Part shown: positions 57,278 to 64,000 of the stretch, piece by piece
How positions within the stretch are numbered: the first letter of the stretch is position 1
Layout: each line of letters begins with the position of its first letter
Source of the DNA: Hyphomicrobiales bacterium
GTDB taxonomy: Bacteria > Pseudomonadota > Alphaproteobacteria > Rhizobiales > Phreatobacteraceae
Assembly: GCA_017304475.1 (NCBI GenBank)
Contig: JAFKKV010000015.1
Location: forward strand, 165,428 to 229,427
Direction: 5' to 3'
DNA length: 64,000 nt
Program-made: the position numbers and the translations under genes
Notes under the pieces: generated by a model
Told to the model about the DNA's origin: nothing
The model's input: only the letters and a program-made list of their open reading frames with translations
The model's database searches: none

Positions 57278-58705
57278 TCAGGCCGGCAACCGGTCGGTCT
57301 GCGATGCGGCGCTGGACGGCCGGATGTTCTGGTTCAGCCGGAACAGATTGGAGGGGTCATAACGGGTCTTCAGCGCGACCAGGCGTGCGTGGTTGTCGCC
57401 ATAGGCATCGCGCACGCGATCGTCCCCCTCGTCGCCGAGATTGTTGGCATAAACGCCGCCGGTGCCATAAGGCCTGACGGCGTTCCACAGCGCGCGCGCC
57501 CATTCGATATTGGCCTCGTCGGCGGCCGGATCGTCCCAGATCGCCAGCGGGAAGCAGTCATAAAGCGCGTCCCGGTTGGCATAGGGCGATTGCGCGCGCC
57601 CGACACGGGCGATCGCGCCGCCGACCTGCTGGAAGACCAGAAGCGACGAGGCCGAGGGCGCCCGGGCGAAGTGCGCGAGCAGGGCATCGATGGCGCCGTC
57701 GCCGATCGCATCGAGGAACTGGGCCTTCCAGTAATAGCGGCGGCCGCGCGGAAACAGGCTGTCGCCCTTGGACTGGATCTGCAGGTAGGGAAGGGCGGCA
57801 AGGCTGCTCTCCACCGGCCGGCCGAACCGCAGCAGGGGCGCGAGCACCGGCTCGCCAAGGGCGGCAGGGCCGACATAGCAGGCGGAAACGCTGAAGAAGC
57901 GCTCGCCCGATGGGGTGGAGAACAGCGCAGCGTCGGCGCTCACCTCGTCCGGCGCCTGGCGGGCGAAGGTCTCGTAGAAGCGCATGGCCTCGTGTGCCTG
58001 GTCGTAGCGATGCAGCACGGAGCCGACGAGCAAGGCCGGGCCGACCGGATGAAGCGCATATTCAAAGGCCGTCACGATGCCGAAATTGCCGCCGCCGCCT
58101 CGCAGGCCCCAGAACAGGTCCGGGTGCTCGGAGGCGCTCGCCCGGATCAGCCGGCCGTCGGCGACGACGATTTCGGCGGCGATCAGGTTGTCGCAGGTCA
58201 GGCCGAATTTGCGGCCGAGCTTGCCGAAGCCGCCGCCGAGCGTCAGGCCGGCAATGCCGGTATCGCTGTTGACGCCCATCGTGGTCGCCAGGCCGTGGGC
58301 CTGGGTCGCCGCGTCGAATTCACCGAGGCTGAGGCCCGCCTCAGCCCGCGCGATGCGGCGCACCGGATCGACCGTGATCGTCTTCATGCGCGAGAGATCG
58401 ATGACCAGGCCGTCGTCGCAGACGGAGAGGCCCGCCACATTGTGGCCGCCGCTGCGCACCGCGACGGCTCCGCGTTGCGACCGGGCGAGGGCGACCGCGG
58501 CGACGACATCCTGCGCATCGCCGCAATAGGCGATGAGCGCCGGCCGCCGGTCGACGGCGCCATTCCAGACCCGGCGCGCGGCGTCATAGGCGGCATCCCC
58601 CGGCCATATCAGGTCGCCGCGGAAATCCTGGCGAAACCGCGCGAGCGCGGAGCTGCCGAAGGGAGCTTTGCCCGATGCGCCGGCGCGTGGCTGTTGCTGG
58701 TCCAT
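57278..58705 (-). CDS. FAD-binding oxidoreductase, berberine-bridge-enzyme type
   Basis: A 475-residue flavoenzyme of the p-cresol-methylhydroxylase/BBE fold. The FAD domain has VAVRSGGHNVAGLSVCDDGL, where His88 is the expected covalent 8-alpha-histidyl site, and IAGLTLGGGFGKLGRKFGLT CDNL. FWGLRGGGGNFGIVTAFEY is typical. The C-terminal BBE motif YGDNHARLVALKTRYDPSNL FRLNQNI is intact. The second covalent cysteine site of bicovalent enzymes appears absent. No signal peptide is present. I chose ATG 58705 because GGAGG is five bases upstream. It is co-transcribed with the MFS gene and divergent from a GcvA-like LysR. It likely oxidises a sugar or alcohol. Confidence 0.9.
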   Translation of the reverse strand: MDQQQPRAGASGKAPFGSSALARFRQDFRGDLIWPGDAAYDAARRVWNGAVDRRPALIAYCGDAQDVVAAVALARSQRGAVAVRSGGHNVAGLSVCDDGLVIDLSRMKTITVDPVRRIARAEAGLSLGEFDAATQAHGLATTMGVNSDTGIAGLTLGGGFGKLGRKFGLTCDNLIAAEIVVADGRLIRASASEHPDLFWGLRGGGGNFGIVTAFEYALHPVGPALLVGSVLHRYDQAHEAMRFYETFARQAPDEVSADAALFSTPSGERFFSVSACYVGPAALGEPVLAPLLRFGRPVESSLAALPYLQIQSKGDSLFPRGRRYYWKAQFLDAIGDGAIDALLAHFARAPSASSLLVFQQVGGAIARVGRAQSPYANRDALYDCFPLAIWDDPAADEANIEWARALWNAVRPYGTGGVYANNLGDEGDDRVRDAYGDNHARLVALKTRYDPSNLFRLNQNIRPSSAASQTDRLPA

Positions 58706-58782
58706 CATGGCCTCCCGGGTCTCGGCCAAACACGATCTCACGCGCCGGCGATGCGCCGCAAAATCGAAGATCTCAGCTGCGT

Positions 58783-58799
58783 GATGAGAAAAACTCATC
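58783..58799. promoter_or_regulatory. Candidate LysR operator GATGAG-N5-CTCATC
   Basis: Perfect inverted repeat GATGAG / CTCATC around AAAAA, with T-N11-A spacing at 58785-58797. It lies 13 bases before the GcvA-like LysR start and 78 bases before the BBE gene start, as expected for an autoregulated divergent pair. It is very similar to the dyad at 8705-8721. Confidence 0.65.
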
Positions 58800-58811
58800 T
58801 AGGCTGGGGCA

Positions 58812-59714
58812 ATGAGAAAACTTCCGCCGCTCCGCGCGCTGCACGCCTTCGAGGCCGCCGCGCGGCTTGGCAGTTTCAAGCTAGCGGCAGCCGAGCTCGG
58901 CGTGACGCCGACCGCGATCAGCCATCAGATCCGTCTGCTCGAGGAGACCTGCGGCCATGCCTTGTTCCAGCGGCGGCCGCTCGTTCTGACCAGCGCCGGG
59001 GCGCGGCTGTTTCCGGCGCTGCGCAGCGGCTTCGACGCCTTTGCCGGCGCCATCGCGGCCTTGGCCGGACCGGACGCGCAGGCGCCGCTGCGGGTGACCA
59101 GCCCGAATGCCTTCGCCAGCCGCTGGCTGGTGCCGCGCCTGCCGAAATGGCGCGACGCCAACCCGACCATTCCGCTCGAGATCATCGGCACCGACAAGGT
59201 GCTGGACCTGCGCGCTGGCGCCGCGGATGTGGCGATCCGCTACACGCGCCGGCCGCCCCTGGACCTCGCCGTGCAGGAGGTCTGCCGCGACACCTTCTTT
59301 CCGGTCTGCAGCCCGGACCTGCTGGCGCGTGACGGCCGTCCCGTCGAGCGCGTCGCGGATCTGCTGCGGCTTCCCCTGATCCATTTCGACTGGACGAGCC
59401 GCGATCCCGATGCCCCGACCTGGCGGCAATGGCTGGCGACGGCGCGCTCGATCGATCCCGCGCTGAAGGATATCGACAGGCCCTGGGACCTGAGCTTTCG
59501 CGAGGAGCTGCATGCGATCGACGCGGTGGTCGCGGGGCAGGGAATTGCCATTTGCAGCGATGTGGTGGTCAGCCACGAGTTGGAATGCGGCGCGCTGGTC
59601 AAGGCCCATCCACTGTCGCTGCCGGGCTACGGCTTCTACCTCGTCTCGATGCCCGACAATCCCCGGGCCGCGATCATCGCGGCCTTCTCGGCCTGGATGC
59701 GCGCGGCAGGCTGA
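58812..59714 (+). CDS. LysR family transcriptional regulator, GcvA-like
   Basis: Regulator of 300 aa. It starts MRKLPPLRALHAFEAAARLG SFKLAAAELGVTPTAISHQI, the classic GcvA opening and HTH, and has SRWLVPRLPKWRDANPTIPL and GQGIAICSDVVVSHELECGA in the effector domain. It is divergent from the BBE-type oxidoreductase/MFS operon and has a perfect LysR-box palindrome in front, so control of that operon is likely. Confidence 0.92.
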   Translation: MRKLPPLRALHAFEAAARLGSFKLAAAELGVTPTAISHQIRLLEETCGHALFQRRPLVLTSAGARLFPALRSGFDAFAGAIAALAGPDAQAPLRVTSPNAFASRWLVPRLPKWRDANPTIPLEIIGTDKVLDLRAGAADVAIRYTRRPPLDLAVQEVCRDTFFPVCSPDLLARDGRPVERVADLLRLPLIHFDWTSRDPDAPTWRQWLATARSIDPALKDIDRPWDLSFREELHAIDAVVAGQGIAICSDVVVSHELECGALVKAHPLSLPGYGFYLVSMPDNPRAAIIAAFSAWMRAAG

Positions 59715-59818
59715 TCCGAACGCCGCCGGCCAGGTGATCACGTCCGTTTCCTGCGAGCCGCCCGGGCGTGCCCAGGGCAAGGTGGCGTGGTCCATCCAGC
59801 CTTCGCCAGGAGCCGACA

Positions 59819-60301
59819 ATGACGCAGCCGACTGCCCGCAAGACCTATGGGACGGTCCCGCCCGAGCAGCAAAGACAATTGACCGGCCTCGCCTTCGTCC
59901 AAGGCCTCGCCACGGGAGCATTGCCGCTCAACACGATCGCGCAGACCCTGGGCTACGATGTCGCCGAGGCGGAGCACGGGCGGGTCGTGGTGACCGCCGT
60001 GCCGAAGGACACGCAGCTCAATCCGGCCGGCACCGTCCATGGCGGCCTCGCGGCCACCATGCTCGACAGTTGCATGGGGCTCGCGGTCCACTCGACCCTG
60101 GACAAGGGGTTCGGTTCGACCACCCTGGAGTTCAAGATATCCTTCGTTCGACCAATCACGCCGCAAACCGGCCCGATCAGCGCGGAGGGCAAGGTGATCC
60201 ATCGCGGCCGCCGGGTCGGCACGGCGGAAGGACGGCTGACCGACGGGCAGGGCCGGCTGCTGGTTCATGGCACCACCACCTGCCTGATCTTCGAGGCGTG
60301 A
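59819..60301 (+). CDS. PaaI family (hotdog-fold) thioesterase
   Basis: A 160-residue hotdog thioesterase that hydrolyses acyl- or aryl-CoA esters. The active-site region is NPAGTVHGGLAATMLDSCMG LA, with His74-Gly-Gly and the catalytic Asp83. FVRPITPQTGPISAEGKVIH RGRRVGTAEGRL is the second family signature. AGGAG lies seven bases before ATG 59819. It follows the GcvA-like gene on the same strand after about 100 bases. Confidence 0.92.
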   Translation: MTQPTARKTYGTVPPEQQRQLTGLAFVQGLATGALPLNTIAQTLGYDVAEAEHGRVVVTAVPKDTQLNPAGTVHGGLAATMLDSCMGLAVHSTLDKGFGSTTLEFKISFVRPITPQTGPISAEGKVIHRGRRVGTAEGRLTDGQGRLLVHGTTTCLIFEA

Positions 60302-60378
60302 CTGCATCAGCCGAACGGAACCGGCACCGCACGCAACCGGCTTGAATTCGCGCCTGGCCCATCCCAGTTTTGGCCATC

Positions 60379-61527
60379 ATGGCCCATGAACAGTCGCAGC
60401 CCGCATCGCCTTCGCCGCCGCCGGATCATCAGCCCGGCAGGAGCGACATCCGCACTGCCTTCAAGGTCGACATCGTCGTCATCGGCGCCGGGCAGGCGGG
60501 GCTCTCATCCGCCTATCATCTACGAAATCTCGGGCTCGTACCGCGGCGGAACTATCTGGTTCTCGACAAGTCGCCGGAGCCGGGCGGTGCCTGGCAATAT
60601 CGCTGGCCTTCCTTGACGCTCAGCACCGTCAACCGGGTTCATGACCTGCCGGGCATGGCCTTCGCCGAAGCCATCGTTGGCCTCGACCCCGAGGTCAGGG
60701 CCTCGACTGCCGTTCCCACCTATTTCGCCGCCTATGAACAGAAGTTCCACTTGCCGGTCTACCGGCCGGTGACCGTGAAGGTGGTCTGCGACCGCGGCGA
60801 GCGCTTCCGCGTCGAGACCGACCGGGAAACCTTTTCGGCGCGCGGCCTGATCAATGCCACGGGCACCTGGGAGACACCCTATATTCCCGAATATCCGGGC
60901 GCCGAACGGTTCGCCGGACGTCAGTTGCACACCCGCGACTATCGCGCCGCCGAGGAGTTCGCCGGCCAGCATGTCCTGGTGGTCGGCGGCGGCATTTCCG
61001 CGCTGCAATTGCTCGACGAGATCTCGCAGGTCACCCGCACCACCTGGGTGACGCGCCGCGAGCCGCAATTTCGCGAGGGCGCGTTCACGCCCGAGGACGG
61101 CCGCGCGGCGGTCGCCATTGTCGAGGATCGCGTCCGGCGCGGCCTGATCCCCGGTTCCGTGGTCTCGGTGACCGGCATCCCGCTCACGCCCGCCCTCAGG
61201 GCCGCCCGCGCGCGCGGCGCGATGAACCGGCTGCCCATGTTCAGCGAGATCACCGAACGTGGCGTGCGCTGGCCTGATGGGACCGAACAGCCGGTCGACG
61301 TCATCCTCTGGTGCACCGGCTTTCGTAGCTCGCTCGACCATCTCGCGCCGCTGCAGATCCGCGAGGACAATGGCGGCATCGTCATGTCCGGCCGCCTCGC
61401 GACCGAGGTCGCCAGGGATCCGCGGATCCATCTGGTCGGTTATGGCCCCTCCGCCTCGACGATCGGCGCCAACAGGGCCGGAGCCGCCGCCGCGCGCGAA
61501 CTGACGGCTCGTCTCGGCCTTGCCTGA
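60379..61527 (+). CDS. FMO-like NAD(P)-binding flavoprotein (ArsO/YUCCA-like group)
   Basis: A 382-residue single-component flavoprotein. The FAD site is VVIGAGQAGLSSAYHLRNLG (GxGxxG at 36-41), followed by DKSPEPGGAWQYRWPSLTLS. The middle has NATGTWETPYIPEYPG, and the NADPH site is VLVVGGGISALQLLDEIS. LWCTGFRSSLDHLAPL matches the ATG-like motif of flavin monooxygenases. It probably oxygenates a small nucleophile, or acts as a dehydrogenase. ATG 60379 was chosen over an in-frame TTG at 60370. It lies 77 bases after the thioesterase gene, on the same strand. Confidence 0.87.
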   Translation: MAHEQSQPASPSPPPDHQPGRSDIRTAFKVDIVVIGAGQAGLSSAYHLRNLGLVPRRNYLVLDKSPEPGGAWQYRWPSLTLSTVNRVHDLPGMAFAEAIVGLDPEVRASTAVPTYFAAYEQKFHLPVYRPVTVKVVCDRGERFRVETDRETFSARGLINATGTWETPYIPEYPGAERFAGRQLHTRDYRAAEEFAGQHVLVVGGGISALQLLDEISQVTRTTWVTRREPQFREGAFTPEDGRAAVAIVEDRVRRGLIPGSVVSVTGIPLTPALRAARARGAMNRLPMFSEITERGVRWPDGTEQPVDVILWCTGFRSSLDHLAPLQIREDNGGIVMSGRLATEVARDPRIHLVGYGPSASTIGANRAGAAAARELTARLGLA

Positions 61528-61593
61528 GGGCCGTTCCTTCATGACCGGCGCGTTCGTCGCGCATCATTCGAACCCCGGTCCAGCCCCGCTCGT

Positions 61594-62337
61594 TCAGACC
61601 GCGCGAACTTCGGCAAGCCGCCTGATCGAGAACGCATCGTCCCAGCAGACCGCGGCTTCCCATGCTGCCGAGGCCTGCGCGGCGATGTCGAGTTCGCCGG
61701 CGGCGAGGCCGGCGGCGTTGTGGGGCAGCACCAGGTCAAGGTCGGGGACGTCGACATGCGACTCGTCCCAATCGATCAGCGCGACCCGATCCGCGGTCAT
61801 GCGGATATTGCCGCGATTATTGGCGTCGCCGTGCACGACGCAGATCGGACGTCCGATGAGCCGCGCCCATGCTGCCCGGCATCGCGCAACGCCCTCGGGC
61901 GGCATCGCGGCCAGATCAATCCTCGTTCCGCTCTCGGCCCGCAGGAGATCGGTCGAAGATCGCCAGCCCGGGCGCTGCGGCCAGTCGCGTGTCAATTGGT
62001 GCAGCCGGCGGAGCGTGTCGGCCACGCGACGCCAGTCGGCCTCCGTCTCGGGCGGTCCGCCCTCGACATAGGTCATCACCATTAAACCGTCCGCGAACAG
62101 GCGGCCGTCGATCGTCGGGATCGGCACCGGCACGGTCAGGCCCTGGCGGTCGAGAGCGTGGAGGAGCCCCGCCTCCCAGGCGAGATCAGCGTCGCTCCTG
62201 GTACCGAGGCGAGCGACCGCGAGGCGGCCGTGCACATGCACGCTCCACACGTCGTTGGCGACACCGCCGGCGAGGCGTTCGATGCGCGCTGCGTCTTCAC
62301 CCCATTGCCGGAGTGCCTCCCATCCCGTCGGCGGCAT
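61594..62337 (-). CDS. Aminoglycoside phosphotransferase (APH/choline kinase) family protein
   Basis: A 247-residue small-molecule kinase. The catalytic loop is VVHGDANNRGNIRMTADRVA (His169-Gly-Asp171) and the metal-binding Asp is in LIDWDESHVDVPDLDLV. The N-terminal lobe has IERLAGGVANDVWSVHVHGR LAVAR with a shortened nucleotide region. It phosphorylates an unknown hydroxyl compound; resistance to an aminoglycoside is possible but not implied. GAGG is just before ATG 62337. Its ATG overlaps the stop of the HEAT-repeat gene (TGATG), so the two are coupled. Confidence 0.87.
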   Translation of the reverse strand: MPPTGWEALRQWGEDAARIERLAGGVANDVWSVHVHGRLAVARLGTRSDADLAWEAGLLHALDRQGLTVPVPIPTIDGRLFADGLMVMTYVEGGPPETEADWRRVADTLRRLHQLTRDWPQRPGWRSSTDLLRAESGTRIDLAAMPPEGVARCRAAWARLIGRPICVVHGDANNRGNIRMTADRVALIDWDESHVDVPDLDLVLPHNAAGLAAGELDIAAQASAAWEAAVCWDDAFSIRRLAEVRAV

Positions 62338-62861
62338 CAAAGCCTCGGTTGGGTGCGTTTGTGGATCGGGCCTCCCGGCAGATACCATCCGGCCTTTTTG
62401 CGCACGGTCGAACTTTCGTCATTCTGCCGGGCAGCGGAGATCGCCGCGGCGGCCAGGGCATTGGTGTGGACGAATTGCGCGACCACTTCGATCGCCATCG
62501 CGCGGACATGCGCTTCGGGATCGCCCTCGAGCAATGTCATCGCCCTCGGAAGCACCTCGGCCTCCGCGGGCCTGCAGGTCCCTTCCTTGCATCTTTCGCA
62601 TGCCAAGCTGTGCAAGGCGGAGCATCTGACGCGCTCGTCGCCATCATCAAGCATCGTCATCAGATCGGAGAGCGTGTCGGGCGACAAATATCGGTCGAGA
62701 AACCGGCAGCAATGCAGGCGGACATCGGGGGCGTCATGCCGCAGCCCGGCTCGCACCGCGGGAAGTGCGCCTATCCCGAGATCGAGCAATGCCCGATAGG
62801 CCTTGGACGCCTTATACGGGAATGCAAGGGCTTCGATGACCTCTTGGTGCTGCGCCACCAT
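62337..62861 (-). CDS. HEAT-repeat-like helical protein
   Basis: A 174-residue all-helical protein with HEAT/PBS-type repeats. Visible units are ALLDLGIGALPAVRAGLRHD APDVRLHCCRFLDRY, LMTMLDDGDERVRCSALHSL and MTLLEGDPEAHVRAMAIEVV. Four cysteines occur in the middle (VRCSALHSLACERCKEGTC), perhaps metal-binding. I chose ATG 62861; the reading continues open upstream through the AraC-type gene in another frame and is not real there. It is translationally coupled to the phosphotransferase and may be a scaffold or regulator for it. Confidence 0.75.
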   Translation of the reverse strand: MVAQHQEVIEALAFPYKASKAYRALLDLGIGALPAVRAGLRHDAPDVRLHCCRFLDRYLSPDTLSDLMTMLDDGDERVRCSALHSLACERCKEGTCRPAEAEVLPRAMTLLEGDPEAHVRAMAIEVVAQFVHTNALAAAAISAARQNDESSTVRKKAGWYLPGGPIHKRTQPRL

Positions 62862-62995
62862 TTGAGCGACCCGCAGGGTTGTTGAAAGGCCGCAACCGAT
62901 ACCATGCGGCGCCACGTCGCCATATCCGCATTTCCGCTTGGCGGCTCGCCTCGACATGGGCGGCGGCTGCGAATAAGAGGCGCATGGGGCGCCGC

Positions 62996-63928
62996 TCACG
63001 CAGCCGGACGGAAATGCCCGGGCGGATGGCTGGTATCGCGCCGGATCAGGCGCCTGAGCGTCGAGGGCTCGGCATAGCCCACCTGCCGCGCGATCGCGTC
63101 GACCGGCAGGCGGGTGGTCTCCAGCAGATAGCGCGCCGTCTCGACGCGGATCCGCTGCACGAATTGAATCGGCGAGACGCCGCAGGTCACCGCGATCCGG
63201 CGGGCGAAGGTGCGCGGCGCGAGGCCCGCGGCTTCCGCGAGCTCCTCGATCGCGAAATCCCGGGCGATATTGTCGCGGACCCAGCGCTCCGCCTTGGCGA
63301 TGCTCGGGTCCTGGCCGGCCAGATAGGAGATCGCCATGAACGGGGCCTGCGACCGGCGCTCGTCCAGCAGCAGGTAATTGGCGCAGGTCCTGGCCAGGCT
63401 CGGCCCGGCGAAGCGCGCCACCACCGCCAGCATCAGGTCCATCTGCGCCATGGCCGCGCCGCCGGTGGCGATCGGCCAGTCGGCGACGACCATCTGGTCG
63501 GTCACGAGCGTGACCTTCGGATAGCGGCGCTGGAACAGCGGCGCCAGCCACCATGTCGTGGTGGCCCGCCGGCCATCCAGCAGGCCGGCTTCCGCCAGCA
63601 GGAAGGTGCTGGCGCAGGAGGCGGCGAGCGTCGCGCCGGCCGCGAAGGCTCCGGCCAGCAGGTCGCGGGCATGACGGCCGGCGGCGCTCTTCAGCCGGGC
63701 GTCGAGTTCGTCGGCCGCCGCGGTGCCGAGGCCGGGCACGATGACGAGCTCCGCGCCGTGCAGCGCCGCCGTGTCGCGCCGTGGCCCGCACTTGACCGTC
63801 GTGACCTCGAATGGCGGCACGCGCTTCGCCCCGGCGCTGATCCGGTTGGCTGTCGCCATCACGTCATGGGTGATCGCCGCGCTCGACGCCATGCAGCCCT
63901 GAAGTTCGAGAACGGCAATCCTGGTCAT
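62996..63928 (-). CDS. GlxA-type transcriptional regulator (DJ-1/PfpI-like domain plus AraC HTH)
   Basis: A 310-residue regulator. The N-terminal amidotransferase-like domain has TRIAVLELQGCMASSAAITH, LVIVPGLG and the nucleophile-elbow region AASCASTFLLAEAGLLDGRR. The C-terminal AraC HTH has IEELAEAAGLAPRTFARRIA and VDAIARQVGYAEPSTLRRLI. It belongs to the same class as the gene at 11884-12870 but is clearly distinct in sequence. ATG 63928 was chosen; 20 further residues are open upstream. Its target is probably beyond the right edge, since no divergent gene start is visible within the window. Confidence 0.88.
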   Translation of the reverse strand: MTRIAVLELQGCMASSAAITHDVMATANRISAGAKRVPPFEVTTVKCGPRRDTAALHGAELVIVPGLGTAAADELDARLKSAAGRHARDLLAGAFAAGATLAASCASTFLLAEAGLLDGRRATTTWWLAPLFQRRYPKVTLVTDQMVVADWPIATGGAAMAQMDLMLAVVARFAGPSLARTCANYLLLDERRSQAPFMAISYLAGQDPSIAKAERWVRDNIARDFAIEELAEAAGLAPRTFARRIAVTCGVSPIQFVQRIRVETARYLLETTRLPVDAIARQVGYAEPSTLRRLIRRDTSHPPGHFRPAA

Positions 63929-64000
63929 GTCAAAAACACCGCGATCAATGTCATTTTCGACACTAGCGGCCACGCCGGCCAATGGCAATGATCCGCTCCG

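Noticed and set aside
57278..58705. Bicovalent flavin in the BBE-type oxidoreductase
   Set aside because: His88 is present, but the residues where the second covalent cysteine normally lies read VNSDTG. Cys171 is about 20 residues further on, in a different conserved segment.
61594..62337. Aminoglycoside resistance gene
   Set aside because: The APH fold is clear, but the family includes kinases for many metabolites and nothing in the context points to antibiotic resistance.
62337..63791. One long minus-strand frame covering both the HEAT protein and the AraC-type gene
   Set aside because: Only its last 174 codons make a plausible protein. The rest is an out-of-frame shadow of the GlxA-type regulator, so I started the HEAT gene at 62861.

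Overview
The window is GC-rich DNA with the gene style of an alphaproteobacterium, most likely a free-living member of the Hyphomicrobiales (Rhizobiales). This rests on the Omp25/Omp31-type porin, a sulfatase-fold hydrolase that closely matches rhizobial phosphonate monoester hydrolase, Tat-exported solute-binding proteins, and short palindromic intergenic repeats of the kind common in that order. The genus cannot be fixed from sequence alone. No rRNA, tRNA, CRISPR array, integrase or insertion sequence was seen. About 60 protein genes are supported.

Layout. 0-3 kb: a phosphonate monoester hydrolase followed by an ABC peptide-type binding protein that is cut by the window edge. 3-9.7 kb: a small secreted protein, a porin-like outer-membrane protein, a TctC-type binding protein divergent from an AMP-forming acyl-CoA ligase, a palindrome-rich repeat block, and a Tat-exported agmatine deiminase divergent from a LysR regulator. 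9.7-13.4 kb: a LysR gene divergent from a YbfB-type MFS carrier, and a GlxA/FtrA-type regulator divergent from a rhodanese. 13.4-25 kb: a catabolic block with a molybdopterin S/N-oxide reductase and class III CoA-transferase operon, a LysR gene, and a gamma-glutamyltransferase plus complete peptide ABC transporter operon. A shared 13-bp sequence lies in front of both operons, suggesting one LysR regulon. 25-26.5 kb: a repeat pair and a DadA-type flavin oxidase.

26.6-32 kb is the most unusual part. It is a compact four-gene cluster, visibly richer in A/T than its surroundings. It encodes a 918-residue membrane protein that joins a GT-C-like multi-pass domain to an alpha-toroid-like domain with a DSDDTA motif, then a UbiA-type prenyltransferase (GTGA overlap), a DPM1-like family-2 glycosyltransferase and a SAM methyltransferase. 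It looks like an undescribed isoprenoid-linked glycan or terpenoid lipid pathway.

32-64 kb is accessory metabolism built from small divergent units, many with a LysR regulator: a pyridoxal reductase, an N-acyl-D-amino-acid deacylase-type amidohydrolase, an orphan Imm5-like protein, a DUF1989 protein, a PhzF protein, three serine beta-lactamase-fold hydrolases, SDR and MDR oxidoreductases, a TPR/HTH regulator with a beta-propeller protein, a DUF899/membrane/GFA run, three SRPBCC proteins, a tandem DUF6506 protein, a BBE-type flavoenzyme with an MFS carrier, a PaaI thioesterase, an FMO-like flavoprotein, a HEAT-repeat protein coupled to a phosphotransferase, and a second GlxA-type regulator at the right edge. 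Eight LysR genes and two GlxA/AraC genes in 64 kb mark this as a region of inducible, niche-specific catabolism.
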